9,801 bases of DNA from Prolixibacteraceae bacterium (GTDB lineage Bacteria > Bacteroidota > Bacteroidia > Bacteroidales > Prolixibacteraceae), in the NCBI GenBank assembly GCA_003450125.1, contig DMFR01000277.1:1-9801 (forward strand). The letters are read 5' to 3'. The notes beneath the pieces were generated by a model, which worked only from the letters and a program-made list of their open reading frames with translations, was not told the DNA's origin and did not search any database. The position numbers and the translations under genes were made by a program. Below, in pieces: positions 1 to 7,800 of this stretch (the first letter of the stretch is position 1; every line of letters starts with the position of its first letter).

Positions 1-44
1 TACAGATACATTACAGATACATTACAGAAAGCTTACAGAAAGGA
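1..44. repeat. 11-bp imperfect tandem repeat, about four units
   Basis: Four head-to-tail 11-bp units are visible: tacagatacat at 1-11 and 12-22, then the diverged forms tacagaaagct (23-33) and tacagaaagga (34-44). The array may continue beyond the left edge. No open frame of note uses it. It is a short AT-rich satellite in non-coding DNA, and no function can be assigned. Confidence 0.75.
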
Positions 45-250
45 ATAAGAGGGTATAGGGAGGGTATAACCATGATATTAATTTGGCAGGAAAATATAGG
101 CTTACTACCATTGTTTTCTTGACCGGAGTGATTGGGGCTAAACCTTTGAGAATTGAATTTGGAAATCCAGCCCTTAAAGTGTTATCAACAGAGAACCAAC
201 TTTGAACGCTGAACGTGAAGTACATTGTAAAAAGTCAATAGAAATAGAAA
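45..250. other. non-coding stretch, no gene recognised
   Basis: No convincing gene lies here. A 67-codon minus-strand frame (22-225) has no recognisable domain. On the plus strand, frame 59-205 is open for 48 codons after a TAG at 56-58, and it reads into a low-complexity end. Either could be a decayed gene tail or chance. The stretch ends in a run rich in A on the plus strand (231-250). Read on the minus strand, this is a U-rich tract just after the hairpin that follows the reductase gene. Confidence 0.5.
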
Positions 251-322
251 TGCCACAAAGCAACTAAAGCACTAAGGTACACAAAATATAGAATACCTTA
301 ATGCTTTAGCTGCTTTGTGGCA
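251..322 (-). terminator. long hairpin 3' of the aldo/keto reductase gene (terminator or intergenic palindrome)
   Basis: Arms of 29 bp at 251-279 and 294-322 are complementary at 27 of 29 positions around a 14-nt loop (280-293). The two mismatched pairs (263/310 and 272/301) are A-C on the plus strand, so they become U-G wobbles in minus-strand RNA. The reductase transcript can therefore pair along the whole stem. The stem begins 36 bp past the reductase stop codon, and minus-strand sequence beyond it is U-rich (complement of 231-250), as in an intrinsic terminator. The stem is much longer and less GC-rich than a standard terminator. Its arm contains a repeated CTAAAG/CTAAGG word, so a repetitive intergenic palindrome is the main alternative. 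Confidence 0.65.
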
Positions 323-357
323 AAATATCCCTTTTGGGAGGTTATTCTGACTTCTTT

Positions 358-1362
358 TCAGGCTTCCTTGACTTTATAATATTCAACTTTACCATCCAGT
401 GCGATGTCGGTTACCTTGTCAATCAGGGCATTGATCTGTTCATCGGAAAGTTTGGTAAAGGATCGGGCAAGGGCTATCTTTTCGCGCATGAAAGTGGCAT
501 TTTCATTGCCTGAAATCAATACCGAAACTGGCAGTGACCATACAAAATGCATCGCTTCCTTGATGCTCAGGTAATTGGGAACCAGGGGATCATCAGAGGT
601 CCAGCCGGCTTGTTCCTTTTTGGAAAAAAAGCGACCATCAGCCAATGATTTAATCGACAGTATGCCCAGGTTTCTTTCCAAGGCTTGCGGCATGGCATTT
701 TTGGTAAAACTGAAATAAGTTTGATCCAATACATTGACAGGCATCAAGACCGTATCAAAAAGATCACTCTCCTTGGTTCTTTCCAGCATTCGGGCATGGG
801 CAAAGGGGTTTTGATGACCGGTAAAGCCCATGTACCTGATCTTTCCCTCTGCCTTGGCTTTCAGTAAAACATCCAGGACCCCCTTTTGAATACGGCTATC
901 TACGTCTTCAGGCGTTGCAATGGCATGAACCTGGTACAAGTCAAGGTGATCGGTTTTTAACCTGCGCAGGGTTCCGTCCAAATGCTGTTGAACGGTTTTG
1001 GCATCCTGTCCTGTGGATTTGCTGGTCAGGAAGATCAAGTCGCGGTATTTGGGGATCAGGTATTTGCCATACCTGGTTTCAGAGGTTCCATCGGCATAAC
1101 TTTCGGCGGTATCAAAAAAGCGGATTCCTCCCTCAAGGGAAGCTTCAATAACCTCCTGAGCATCGCGTTCAGTGGTCCAGCCGATGTGGTAACCGCCTGT
1201 CCCCAACATGGTAACATATTCATTGGTGCGGCCCAGCTTTCGTTTTGGAAGCAATTCACCAAGGCGGTCGTTCTCATTTTTTTCTGCATGAGCAACACCA
1301 GCCAGTGTAATGCCGGCAGTTAAGCTTGCAAGGGATTTTAAGAATATTCTTCGGTTAGCCAT
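358..1362 (-). CDS. Tat-exported aldo/keto reductase
   Basis: Predicted NADPH-dependent aldo/keto reductase of 334 residues that interconverts carbonyls and alcohols; the substrate is unknown. The N-terminus carries a twin-arginine signal (RRIFLK at residues 4-9, a hydrophobic stretch, then a cleavage-like AHA near residue 26), so the enzyme is probably folded with cofactor in the cytoplasm and exported to the periplasm. The (beta/alpha)8 fold shows the usual catalytic tetrad: D84 and Y89 in FFDTAESY, K115 in LTSK, and H146 in LDLYQVH. The ATG at 1360-1362 is preferred because it places the twin arginine at the N-terminus; an adjacent in-frame GTG at 1363-1365 would add one residue. The gene stands alone, with non-coding hairpins on both sides. 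Cytosolic AKRs lack such a signal, so export is the unusual feature. The family call is firm; the substrate is not known. Confidence 0.92.
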   Translation of the reverse strand: MANRRIFLKSLASLTAGITLAGVAHAEKNENDRLGELLPKRKLGRTNEYVTMLGTGGYHIGWTTERDAQEVIEASLEGGIRFFDTAESYADGTSETRYGKYLIPKYRDLIFLTSKSTGQDAKTVQQHLDGTLRRLKTDHLDLYQVHAIATPEDVDSRIQKGVLDVLLKAKAEGKIRYMGFTGHQNPFAHARMLERTKESDLFDTVLMPVNVLDQTYFSFTKNAMPQALERNLGILSIKSLADGRFFSKKEQAGWTSDDPLVPNYLSIKEAMHFVWSLPVSVLISGNENATFMREKIALARSFTKLSDEQINALIDKVTDIALDGKVEYYKVKEA

Positions 1363-1472
1363 CACTTCACAGTTTTGATTTTCAGTTATGCTATCAAACG
1401 AGAATGAGGGGCAAAAGGTTTTAACTTTCAGCTACTTTGGAAAGATTATTTTCAGAGAAGAAATCAATGGAT

Positions 1473-1606
1473 AAAGTTTAAGGTTTAAGGTTTAAGGTTT
1501 AAAGTTGCGTGCCGATCAATAGCTTGCCGTTATTTAATCTTAAACTTTGCAGCAGCATCCAAATCGGCACGCAACTTTAAACTTTAAATCTTGAACTTTA
1601 AACTTT
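1473..1606. repeat. long imperfect inverted repeat with TTTAAGG tandem units
   Basis: Arms of 44 bp (1473-1516 and 1563-1606) match at 40 of 44 positions around a 46-nt spacer. The inner 19 bp (1498-1516 against 1563-1581) are perfect and contain the GC-richer core gttgcgtgccgat. The outer left arm is three tandem TTTAAGG units (1477-1497). All four mismatches place G opposite T on the plus strand, so a plus-strand RNA could pair fully through wobbles, whereas minus-strand RNA would have A-C mismatches. It lies between two minus-strand genes, starting 30 bp after the stop of the outer-membrane-type gene. It could serve as a 3'-end structure, be a MITE-like or REP-like element, or encode an unannotated plus-strand RNA. 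No transposase and no clear target-site duplication are visible. Confidence 0.85.
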
Positions 1607-1635
1607 TAACTTGGAACTTCAGATATTCTCCCCCG

Positions 1636-2412
1636 CTACTTCTGCTTGACGGGCGCCTTCATCTCCTTCTTTACCACAGGCTTTGCTGCAGGCTTTACCG
1701 GAGGCTTCTTAAAACTTTTCGCCTTTCGGAAGTCCCATGGAATGTTGTAATAAACCGAATAGGTAAAATCAAGGTTAAATCCCCGATCTGACTTGCCGTA
1801 TCCCGGAATAAAATAAACAGGGGGCAAGCCGAGGTCTTTGTTGCTGAACTTTGATTTCCCACGAACGGTCCAGCCCATGTAAAAGTTATGGAATATCTGG
1901 CCCTTGATTCCCATGAGGATTTCACCCCAGTGGGCCGAGTAGGTCTGATGTCCAAAGCTTCCGGTTTCAGGGCCCCAATACGAGTCGATCAGGTAATGAC
2001 TGACTTGCTGGCCTGCAAAGGCAAAACCGTATCGGAGACCGATGAAGAAAATGTCTTTTTCTTTCTCGTTTTGAGCCTGCAGAAGATTGTAGTCGATCCC
2101 GATGCGTGAATAACTTCCATTGCTGGAGTAATCGACATAATTGGTCTTGAGTTTAAAGGTTTCATACCCGGTTTCAAAAACAGGATACAGGTTGGGCCAG
2201 ATTTCCATATCGGCCGAGAATTCCGTGCCGTAACGGTTGCCTTTGGTCCATAAATCCTGAAATGGACGGGTCACATCCATTCCCAAACGAAGACCTTTCA
2301 TGTGGATGTATTGGTCGGTACGCTTGGGCTTATATTTCTTTTTCTGTTGCGGCTGCGCGAAACTACTTGCCAACAACAGGCAGAGGATGAATGTAAAGCT
2401 TAATATTTTCAT
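1636..2412 (-). CDS. DUF6048-type outer membrane protein, Bacteroidota-specific
   Basis: 258-residue secreted protein of unknown function. A Sec signal peptide occupies residues 1-19 (hydrophobic core, SFA before QPQ). The mature part has a basic KKKYKPKR stretch followed by alternating aromatic/polar strands (GLRLGMDVTRPF, FFIGLRYGFAFAG, GFNLDFTYSVYYNIPW), consistent with a small outer-membrane beta-barrel-like fold. Composition and partner gene fit family DUF6048, recalled from knowledge of Bacteroidota genomes and not from a search. The last ~24 residues are a Lys/Pro/Ala-rich tail (PVKPAAKPVVKKE), probably disordered and perhaps contacting peptidoglycan or LPS; that last point is inference. 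The start ATG lies inside the 3' end of the upstream lipoprotein gene (50-bp overlap), so the pair is probably co-transcribed and translationally coupled. Confidence 0.8.
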   Translation of the reverse strand: MKILSFTFILCLLLASSFAQPQQKKKYKPKRTDQYIHMKGLRLGMDVTRPFQDLWTKGNRYGTEFSADMEIWPNLYPVFETGYETFKLKTNYVDYSSNGSYSRIGIDYNLLQAQNEKEKDIFFIGLRYGFAFAGQQVSHYLIDSYWGPETGSFGHQTYSAHWGEILMGIKGQIFHNFYMGWTVRGKSKFSNKDLGLPPVYFIPGYGKSDRGFNLDFTYSVYYNIPWDFRKAKSFKKPPVKPAAKPVVKKEMKAPVKQK

Positions 2413-2821
2413 GCCATTTGGTGGTTACAAGGCTATCAATAATTTGTAAAGAATCGATCCGGTTGCGGGTAAAGCGGACGGAATGCAATTTATATTCATA
2501 ATAAAATCCCGTTTCAACTGAGGCATACTTTTTTGTTGCCGTATGCACAAAAGTGAGGGAGTCGGTTTTCGAATCCAGGGAGATAATATAACGGGTGGTG
2601 TCTTTAAAGGTCAAGGGCAAAAGCACATTGGAACCGGTTTGTTCATCTACCAAAATAGTGTCGCGGCCAACTCCCTGTATGGTTATCACAGGGTTCATGG
2701 CAAGTTTGGTGCTTGAGTTATAGAACCCAGCCAGAAGGAATGCCTGGGGTGGCGCCTCAAACATTTCTTTACATCCCATTACCAACAGCAGGATTAAGAT
2801 CGGAACTATTAATCGTTTCAT
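2363..2821 (-). CDS. DUF6452-type lipoprotein, first gene of a two-gene operon
   Basis: 152-residue predicted lipoprotein of unknown function. Starting at the ATG at 2819-2821, the protein opens MKRLIVPILILLLVMGC: a short basic n-region, a hydrophobic core and a lipobox (VMGC) with the lipidated cysteine at residue 17. An upstream in-frame ATG at 2843-2845 would add eight polar residues and break the signal-peptide pattern. It also overlaps a good -7 promoter box, so it is rejected. The mature part is beta-rich, with a Gly/Asn-Asn-Ser-Ser segment and a C-terminus reading ENIKLYI. This resembles family DUF6452, which in Bacteroidota commonly sits beside DUF6048 genes. The last 50 bp are shared in another frame with the start and signal peptide of the downstream gene. 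A joint envelope role is inferred from the pairing only. Confidence 0.78.
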   Translation of the reverse strand: MKRLIVPILILLLVMGCKEMFEAPPQAFLLAGFYNSSTKLAMNPVITIQGVGRDTILVDEQTGSNVLLPLTFKDTTRYIISLDSKTDSLTFVHTATKKYASVETGFYYEYKLHSVRFTRNRIDSLQIIDSLVTTKWHENIKLYIHPLPVVGK

Positions 2822-2842
2822 TCTGTTTTCATTTGAAAGCTC

Positions 2843-2850
2843 CAAAGGTA
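2843..2850 (-). promoter_or_regulatory. candidate -7 box for the lipoprotein/outer-membrane operon
   Basis: CAAAGGTA on the plus strand reads TACCTTTG on the minus strand, an exact match to the Bacteroidota -7 consensus TAnnTTTG. The nearest upstream TTTG (plus-strand CAAA at 2877-2880) is 26 bp away, longer than the usual spacing, so the -33 element is weak. A transcript would start about 15 nt before the chosen ATG. The position supports the downstream start for the lipoprotein. Confidence 0.45.
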
Positions 2851-2947
2851 GACATATTCAGTATGAATTGGGAAAACAAAAGCGGTTTTTTGCACCTCCG
2901 ACCCTTAGGAGGGTTTAAATCACTGCCAGTTGTTAAGGAAAATTGAA

Positions 2948-2955
2948 TATCTTTG
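2948..2955 (+). promoter_or_regulatory. candidate -7 box for lepA
   Basis: TATCTTTG matches the Bacteroidota -7 consensus TAnnTTTG exactly. A TTG at 2930-2932 lies 15 bp upstream as a partial -33 element. Transcription would begin near 2960, giving a leader of about 45 nt before the lepA ATG. The two candidate boxes sit within 100 bp of each other on opposite strands of the 186-bp divergent intergenic region. That region has little else except a weak 5-bp CCTCC/GGAGG inverted repeat at 2895-2912. Confidence 0.5.
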
Positions 2956-3007
2956 CCAAAAATAGGGCTGTAGCAATTGATTAATAAGGTTTTTAGATCA
3001 TTTAGGA

Positions 3008-4795
3008 ATGAAGAACATACGCAATTTCTGTATTATTGCACACATCGATCACGGTAAAAGTACACTGGCCGACAGGCTACTCGAATATACAAAAACGGTT
3101 GACGGAAGAGCCATGCGCGCCCAGGTACTGGACAGTATGGACCTGGAGCAGGAACGCGGCATCACCATCAAGAGCCATGCGATCCAAATGCAGTATATCT
3201 ATGACGATCAGGAATATACCCTGAACCTGATTGATACTCCCGGACATGTTGACTTTTCATACGAAGTATCCCGTTCAATCGCTGCCTGTGAAGGCGCATT
3301 GCTTATTATCGATGCAACGCAAGGTATACAGGCACAGACCATCTCGAACCTATACCTGGCTATAGAACATGACCTGGAAATTATCCCTATCCTGAATAAA
3401 ATGGATTTGGACAATGCCATGCCTGAAGTAGTCGAAGACCAGATCATTGGCTTAATTGGCTGCAAAAGAACGGACATTATAAGGGCAAGTGGAAAAACAG
3501 GTCTTGGAATTGATGATATCCTGGAACGCATCGTGAAGATGGTTCCTGAACCGCAGGGTTCGGTAGAGGCTCCCCTTCAGGCATTGATCTTTGATTCCGT
3601 TTTTAATGTGTTCAGGGGAGTTATTGCCTATTTTAAAATAGTGAACGGCACGATCAAAAAAGGCGATCAGATAAAGTTTGTAAGGACATCGAAAGAATAT
3701 GTTGCCGAGGAGGTTGGGGTGTTGAAACTTGGCATGTTCGAACGTCCGGAGATGAAAGCTGGCGACGTGGGTTACATCATCTGCGGAATTAAAACGGCGA
3801 AGGAAGTTAAAGTAGGGGATACCATCACACACCTAAAAGCGCCCTGTGAAAAGGCAATTGAAGGTTTCGAGGAAGTGAAGCCAATGGTTTTTGCCGGCGT
3901 TTACCCCATTGATTCGGAAGACTATGAAGACCTTCGCAAGTCGATGGAAAAGCTTCAGCTGAATGATGCTTCCCTGACTTATGAGCCGGAATCATCAGCA
4001 GCCCTTGGTTTTGGTTTTCGTTGTGGGTTCCTCGGATTGCTGCACATGGAAATCATCCAGGAAAGGTTGGATCGTGAATACAATATGAACGTGATTACCA
4101 CTGTTCCAAATGTTTTGTATCATGTTCGTACCACCAAGGGTGAAACCATTAACGTGTACAATCCATCGGGGCTGCCTGCTGCTACGACCATTGATGATAT
4201 TGACGAACCTTTTATCAGGGCAAACATTATAACCGCCACTGATTATATCGGCCCTATCATGACCTTGTGCCTGGAAAAACGGGGAACGCTCATCAAGCAG
4301 GATTACCTGACCACTGATCGTGTTGAGTTGATGTTTGATCTTCCTCTGGGAGAAATTGTATTCGACTTCTACGATAAATTAAAGAGTATTTCCAAGGGAT
4401 ACGCCTCATTTGACTATCATGTGCTGGATTTCCGGCCTGCCAAACTGGTCAGGCTCGACATCCTGCTCAATGGTGAAATGGTTGATGCCCTGTCAACCTT
4501 GATTCATGTGAGCAATGCGTATAACTTCGGCAAGCGGATGTGTGAAAAACTCAAGGAACTGATTCCACGCCAACAGTTCGACATTGCCATACAGGCTGCC
4601 ATTGGGGCGAAGATCATCTCCCGCGAAACGGTTAAGGCTGTACGCAAGGATGTAACGGCCAAATGTTACGGGGGTGACATTACCCGTAAACGCAAGCTGC
4701 TCGAAAAACAGAAAAAAGGAAAGAAGAAAATGAAGCAGATCGGCAATGTTGAAGTTCCCCAGAATGCTTTCCTGGCGGTACTAAAACTGGATTAA
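3008..4795 (+). CDS. lepA: translation elongation factor 4 (LepA), ribosomal GTPase
   Basis: 595-residue EF-4, full length against about 599 in E. coli. It is a translational GTPase that binds the ribosome, with proposed roles in back-translocation, stress translation and 30S assembly. The G domain shows all motifs: AHIDHGKST (11-19), RGIT (50-53), DTPGH (76-80), NKMD (130-133) and SGKTG (161-165, where many LepA proteins have SAKTG). Domain II and the EF-G-like domains III and V follow (GFGFRCGFLGLLHMEI near 335-350). The LepA-specific C-terminal domain ends in the conserved basic segment ITRKRKLLEKQKKGKKKMKQ and the VEVPQNAFLAVLKLD tail. The ATG at 3008 is followed directly by the conserved IRNFCIIAHIDHGK start. 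No Shine-Dalgarno site at normal spacing is present. The gene is monocistronic: divergent from the lipoprotein operon and convergent with the next gene. LepA is usually cytosolic or membrane-associated. Confidence 0.98.
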   Translation: MKNIRNFCIIAHIDHGKSTLADRLLEYTKTVDGRAMRAQVLDSMDLEQERGITIKSHAIQMQYIYDDQEYTLNLIDTPGHVDFSYEVSRSIAACEGALLIIDATQGIQAQTISNLYLAIEHDLEIIPILNKMDLDNAMPEVVEDQIIGLIGCKRTDIIRASGKTGLGIDDILERIVKMVPEPQGSVEAPLQALIFDSVFNVFRGVIAYFKIVNGTIKKGDQIKFVRTSKEYVAEEVGVLKLGMFERPEMKAGDVGYIICGIKTAKEVKVGDTITHLKAPCEKAIEGFEEVKPMVFAGVYPIDSEDYEDLRKSMEKLQLNDASLTYEPESSAALGFGFRCGFLGLLHMEIIQERLDREYNMNVITTVPNVLYHVRTTKGETINVYNPSGLPAATTIDDIDEPFIRANIITATDYIGPIMTLCLEKRGTLIKQDYLTTDRVELMFDLPLGEIVFDFYDKLKSISKGYASFDYHVLDFRPAKLVRLDILLNGEMVDALSTLIHVSNAYNFGKRMCEKLKELIPRQQFDIAIQAAIGAKIISRETVKAVRKDVTAKCYGGDITRKRKLLEKQKKGKKKMKQIGNVEVPQNAFLAVLKLD

Positions 4796-4867
4796 TTAAC
4801 TTTTCTAAAGTTTTATAATCAGTTAAAACTTTAGAAAAGTTAATATTTATAAAACTTTAGAAAAGTT
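4796..4867. terminator. AT-rich hairpin with duplicated arm between convergent genes
   Basis: A perfect 20-bp inverted repeat (4796-4815 and 4824-4843) with an 8-nt loop starts at the first base after the lepA stop codon. A second copy of the right arm (18 bp, 4850-4867) follows, so the left arm can pair with either copy in mutually exclusive hairpins. The structure fills the 81-bp gap between convergent stop codons (4795 and 4877) and has arms that work on both strands, as expected of a bidirectional terminator. The stem is nearly all A/T with runs of U, unlike the GC-rich stems of classical intrinsic terminators, so the terminator role is an inference from position. Confidence 0.65.
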
Positions 4868-4876
4868 TGCTTGTAT

Positions 4877-7800
4877 CTATTTCGATACAATCTTTCGGGT
4901 CACTACCCTTCCATCTTTCATCAATACTCTCAATAAATAAATCCCCTCTGAAGGTTTGGGTAATACCAGTTTAATGTTGGTTTCAGAATCCTTGCCCAGG
5001 TAATCGGTTACTTTCTTGCCGTCAGCAGCAAACAAGCTTACCTGTTCAGGAACTGAATTTCCTGAGAATTCAAGGTATAGAATTCCTTCTGCAGGGTTTG
5101 GATAGATGCGCATAGAAGCTTCAAGTTCCTTTACCCCAACAGGATACCACCACTGATCTTTCAGTTTGGCAATCTGTGAAACAGGAATCTCACGATCCCA
5201 TAGTTTTACTTCATCAATACTTCCCAAAAGGTCATAGTTGGTAATCACTTCATCTTCCCTGCTAATCGTTAAAGGGTGGGTTGATGTCAATAAATTTCCC
5301 GACCAAGGTTTGAAAGAATTGAGTTTCCCATCAATATAAAGTTCCAGGGAATAACCGGTGTACATGGCTGTAACGTGATAATAATGGTTCAATTCGATGG
5401 TTATTGTCCCATCAAGGTCAGTCACCCCTTTATCTGTTTTGACTGTCCAGCGAAACTTTCCTTCTGGGATGATCGATAATTTATAACGTTCTTGCCATGA
5501 CCCGTGTGAGATGATATACTTTTCCTGATCTAACTGATCACATCTGACCCAGCAGCTAAGGCTGACCGCTCCGGTGAAATTAAGTGCAGGGTCATTGGGG
5601 GTCGAGATGAGGTTGTCCCCCGAAGTAAACCTGTAAGCTTTATCGGCCATGCCCCTGGCATCATCTGTTTTGACTGCACCCACAACAGTGGCATGAAAAC
5701 GGTCCGCAATAGCATTTTTTGAATCGTTGTCAAACGGATACCATATCAGCGGATTTTGCTCGGCGATAGTAATATCCTTAACTAGTAGAGCGCTTGAAAA
5801 GGTTGTTGAAAGTTGATCCTGATTGGTCACAACAACCTTTACTGAATCTACGGCAGGAGCAGCAGGAGCCTGCCAGGTAACTGAATTTCCGGTGGTCTGC
5901 AGCAATGTTCCGCCTTTAACACTCCATGCATAAGTAAGAATTTCCCCGGGGGCCGGTGAAACAAGGGCAGTAAAGGTGTTGTTGCCTCCTGTTGCCGTGT
6001 AGTCTGTAGCAAGCCCGATGCCCGTTATTACAGGCGCTTGTGAAATATGGTTAACTACGTTGATTTGCAGGGTGTCTTCTGCTGTTTGTCCATTGAGACT
6101 AATCCTTGATTTAAGAATGAGCTGAGAAGCCGCTGAAGGAGCTGAAATCGATGCCTGCGACTGTGTTTGACCTTGGAGCAGCACATCATTTACAAACCAT
6201 TCATACTTCACCTGATCACCCGGATTGGTATTTCCCGGTTCGCTATAGGCCAAGAAGGGGGCATTCACCAATACTGTGTTTAGACTGGCTGAAAGGGATT
6301 TTACCTGGAGCGTCGTGGCATAGTTGTATTGGTAATGATAGTCCAGAATATTATTCCCCACATACAAACGGTTATTGCGGCTTTCGGGAACCAATCCCGA
6401 TGGAAATAATCGGATCAGCCTCACTTCCCCTGCAGGGACTGTTAATTGCAAAGAGCCAGAAGCAGATGGATTGACGATGGTTTCTGTAATGGCATCGTAA
6501 ATCGCCACAGAGGCTGTTGGCAGGTTAACAGCGACCTCCTTGGCAGTAGTGGTCGGATTATAATATAAATAAGAAGGCATGGAATTATCTCCGTAGAAGT
6601 CTGTCTTATTCAGATCAATCTGAAGGATTTCGGGAACATTGGTCGTTTTTACCACAGATGCTAAATAGCCAACACTTGAACCGCTGTATAGCGAAAGGTT
6701 GGTAGCAGCCCAGCCTCCGCGTATGGCATCCCCGGTGGCAAAAGGTGTCTTTCCCAGCCACACTTGTTTCATCGATTCATGGGGAATAGAGGACGATGGA
6801 TCATTGGCTGAAGCCCATGCATAAGAATCCTGGTTTTCAGTAGGTAAACCATTGGAGTAAAACAAGCGGCTGGCATTGGTTAAATTAAGCATCCACTTGC
6901 CGATAGCCCGCGCATACCGTTTGTCATATTTGGGAAGAGGTGCAAGGGCAGCTGCCTGCTGGAAACCATTCATCACAAAAGCATAATCATCCCCGTTGTC
7001 ATTGGCCTCACCAATCAGGCCCGACACATCATAGCCATTCCAGTTGCCAACAATTGAACCCCATCCCCTGAGGGCCCCGCGATCAAAACACCAGGAAAGC
7101 ATCTTCTGCAGGGAGTAATTTGCCCCTGCAACGGCATTCATACGCGCAGCCGCAATGGTCCCATAGGGCAGTTGAAGTTCATAAGCCGGGTTGGAAGCCA
7201 AACCGGAAAGAAAATCCATAGCCTGCCGAGCGCCTTCCATATATTGGCGGTTACCCGTTTGCAGATAGGCATTGTAAAGCAGCCAGGCAATGCTTCCTGC
7301 CGATTCAGGTTCTTTGACCCCCTCCGTAAGGGGCTTTCCTGTGGTAAGGTTAAAGGCACGGTAGTTCATGTTGGGAATAGTCCAGGGCGAGGTGCTTCCC
7401 CCCAACTGCTTTATGCAATTGAGCCACCTATTGGCCACAGAAGTAAATTGTGCATTAAATTGGAGAGCTCCCGCAGGATACAGTGACTTCATCTGATAAA
7501 AATAAACATTGGGCATTACATCATACCACCAATCACTGCCCGATTGGGTTGAACAATTGTTCAGGTAAACATTCTGACCGTTATTCAGGTTGTAAAAGTC
7601 TTTGGTCATCGCTACCCAATTCATCCCGTTCTGGTTGCTTTTGTCAATTCCCACCAGCGAAGCCCCGATGATGGCTGGCATCATGTTGATAGCCTCTGCC
7701 TGGTTCAGATGGTCAGTGGTTCCCACATAGGAATCAAGAAAAGCAGGGGTATTGTCTGCATAATTGAATTGTCCATGCATGCCAAGGCGTATAAGGGGCA

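Noticed and set aside
22..225. 67-residue minus-strand frame and the opposing plus frame at 59-205
   Set aside because: Neither shows a domain, a plausible start context or a partner gene. They overlap each other in repeat-rich non-coding DNA, so chance or a decayed gene tail is more likely.
982..1323. Plus-strand 113-residue frame inside the reductase gene, and similar frames inside other genes (for example 6151-6474, 7172-7486)
   Set aside because: They are antisense to well-supported genes with intact motifs, and their translations show no domain character.
1363..1365. GTG start for the aldo/keto reductase one codon upstream
   Set aside because: An ATG follows immediately and gives a standard Tat signal; the GTG adds only one residue.
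2822..2845. Longer lipoprotein start at the ATG at 2843-2845
   Set aside because: It adds eight polar residues ahead of a normal lipoprotein signal peptide and overlaps the candidate -7 box, so the ATG at 2819-2821 is preferred.
2895..2912. CCTCC/GGAGG hairpin upstream of lepA as a riboswitch or terminator
   Set aside because: The stem is only 5 bp, has no U-tract and lies upstream of the candidate lepA promoter, so it would not be in the lepA leader.
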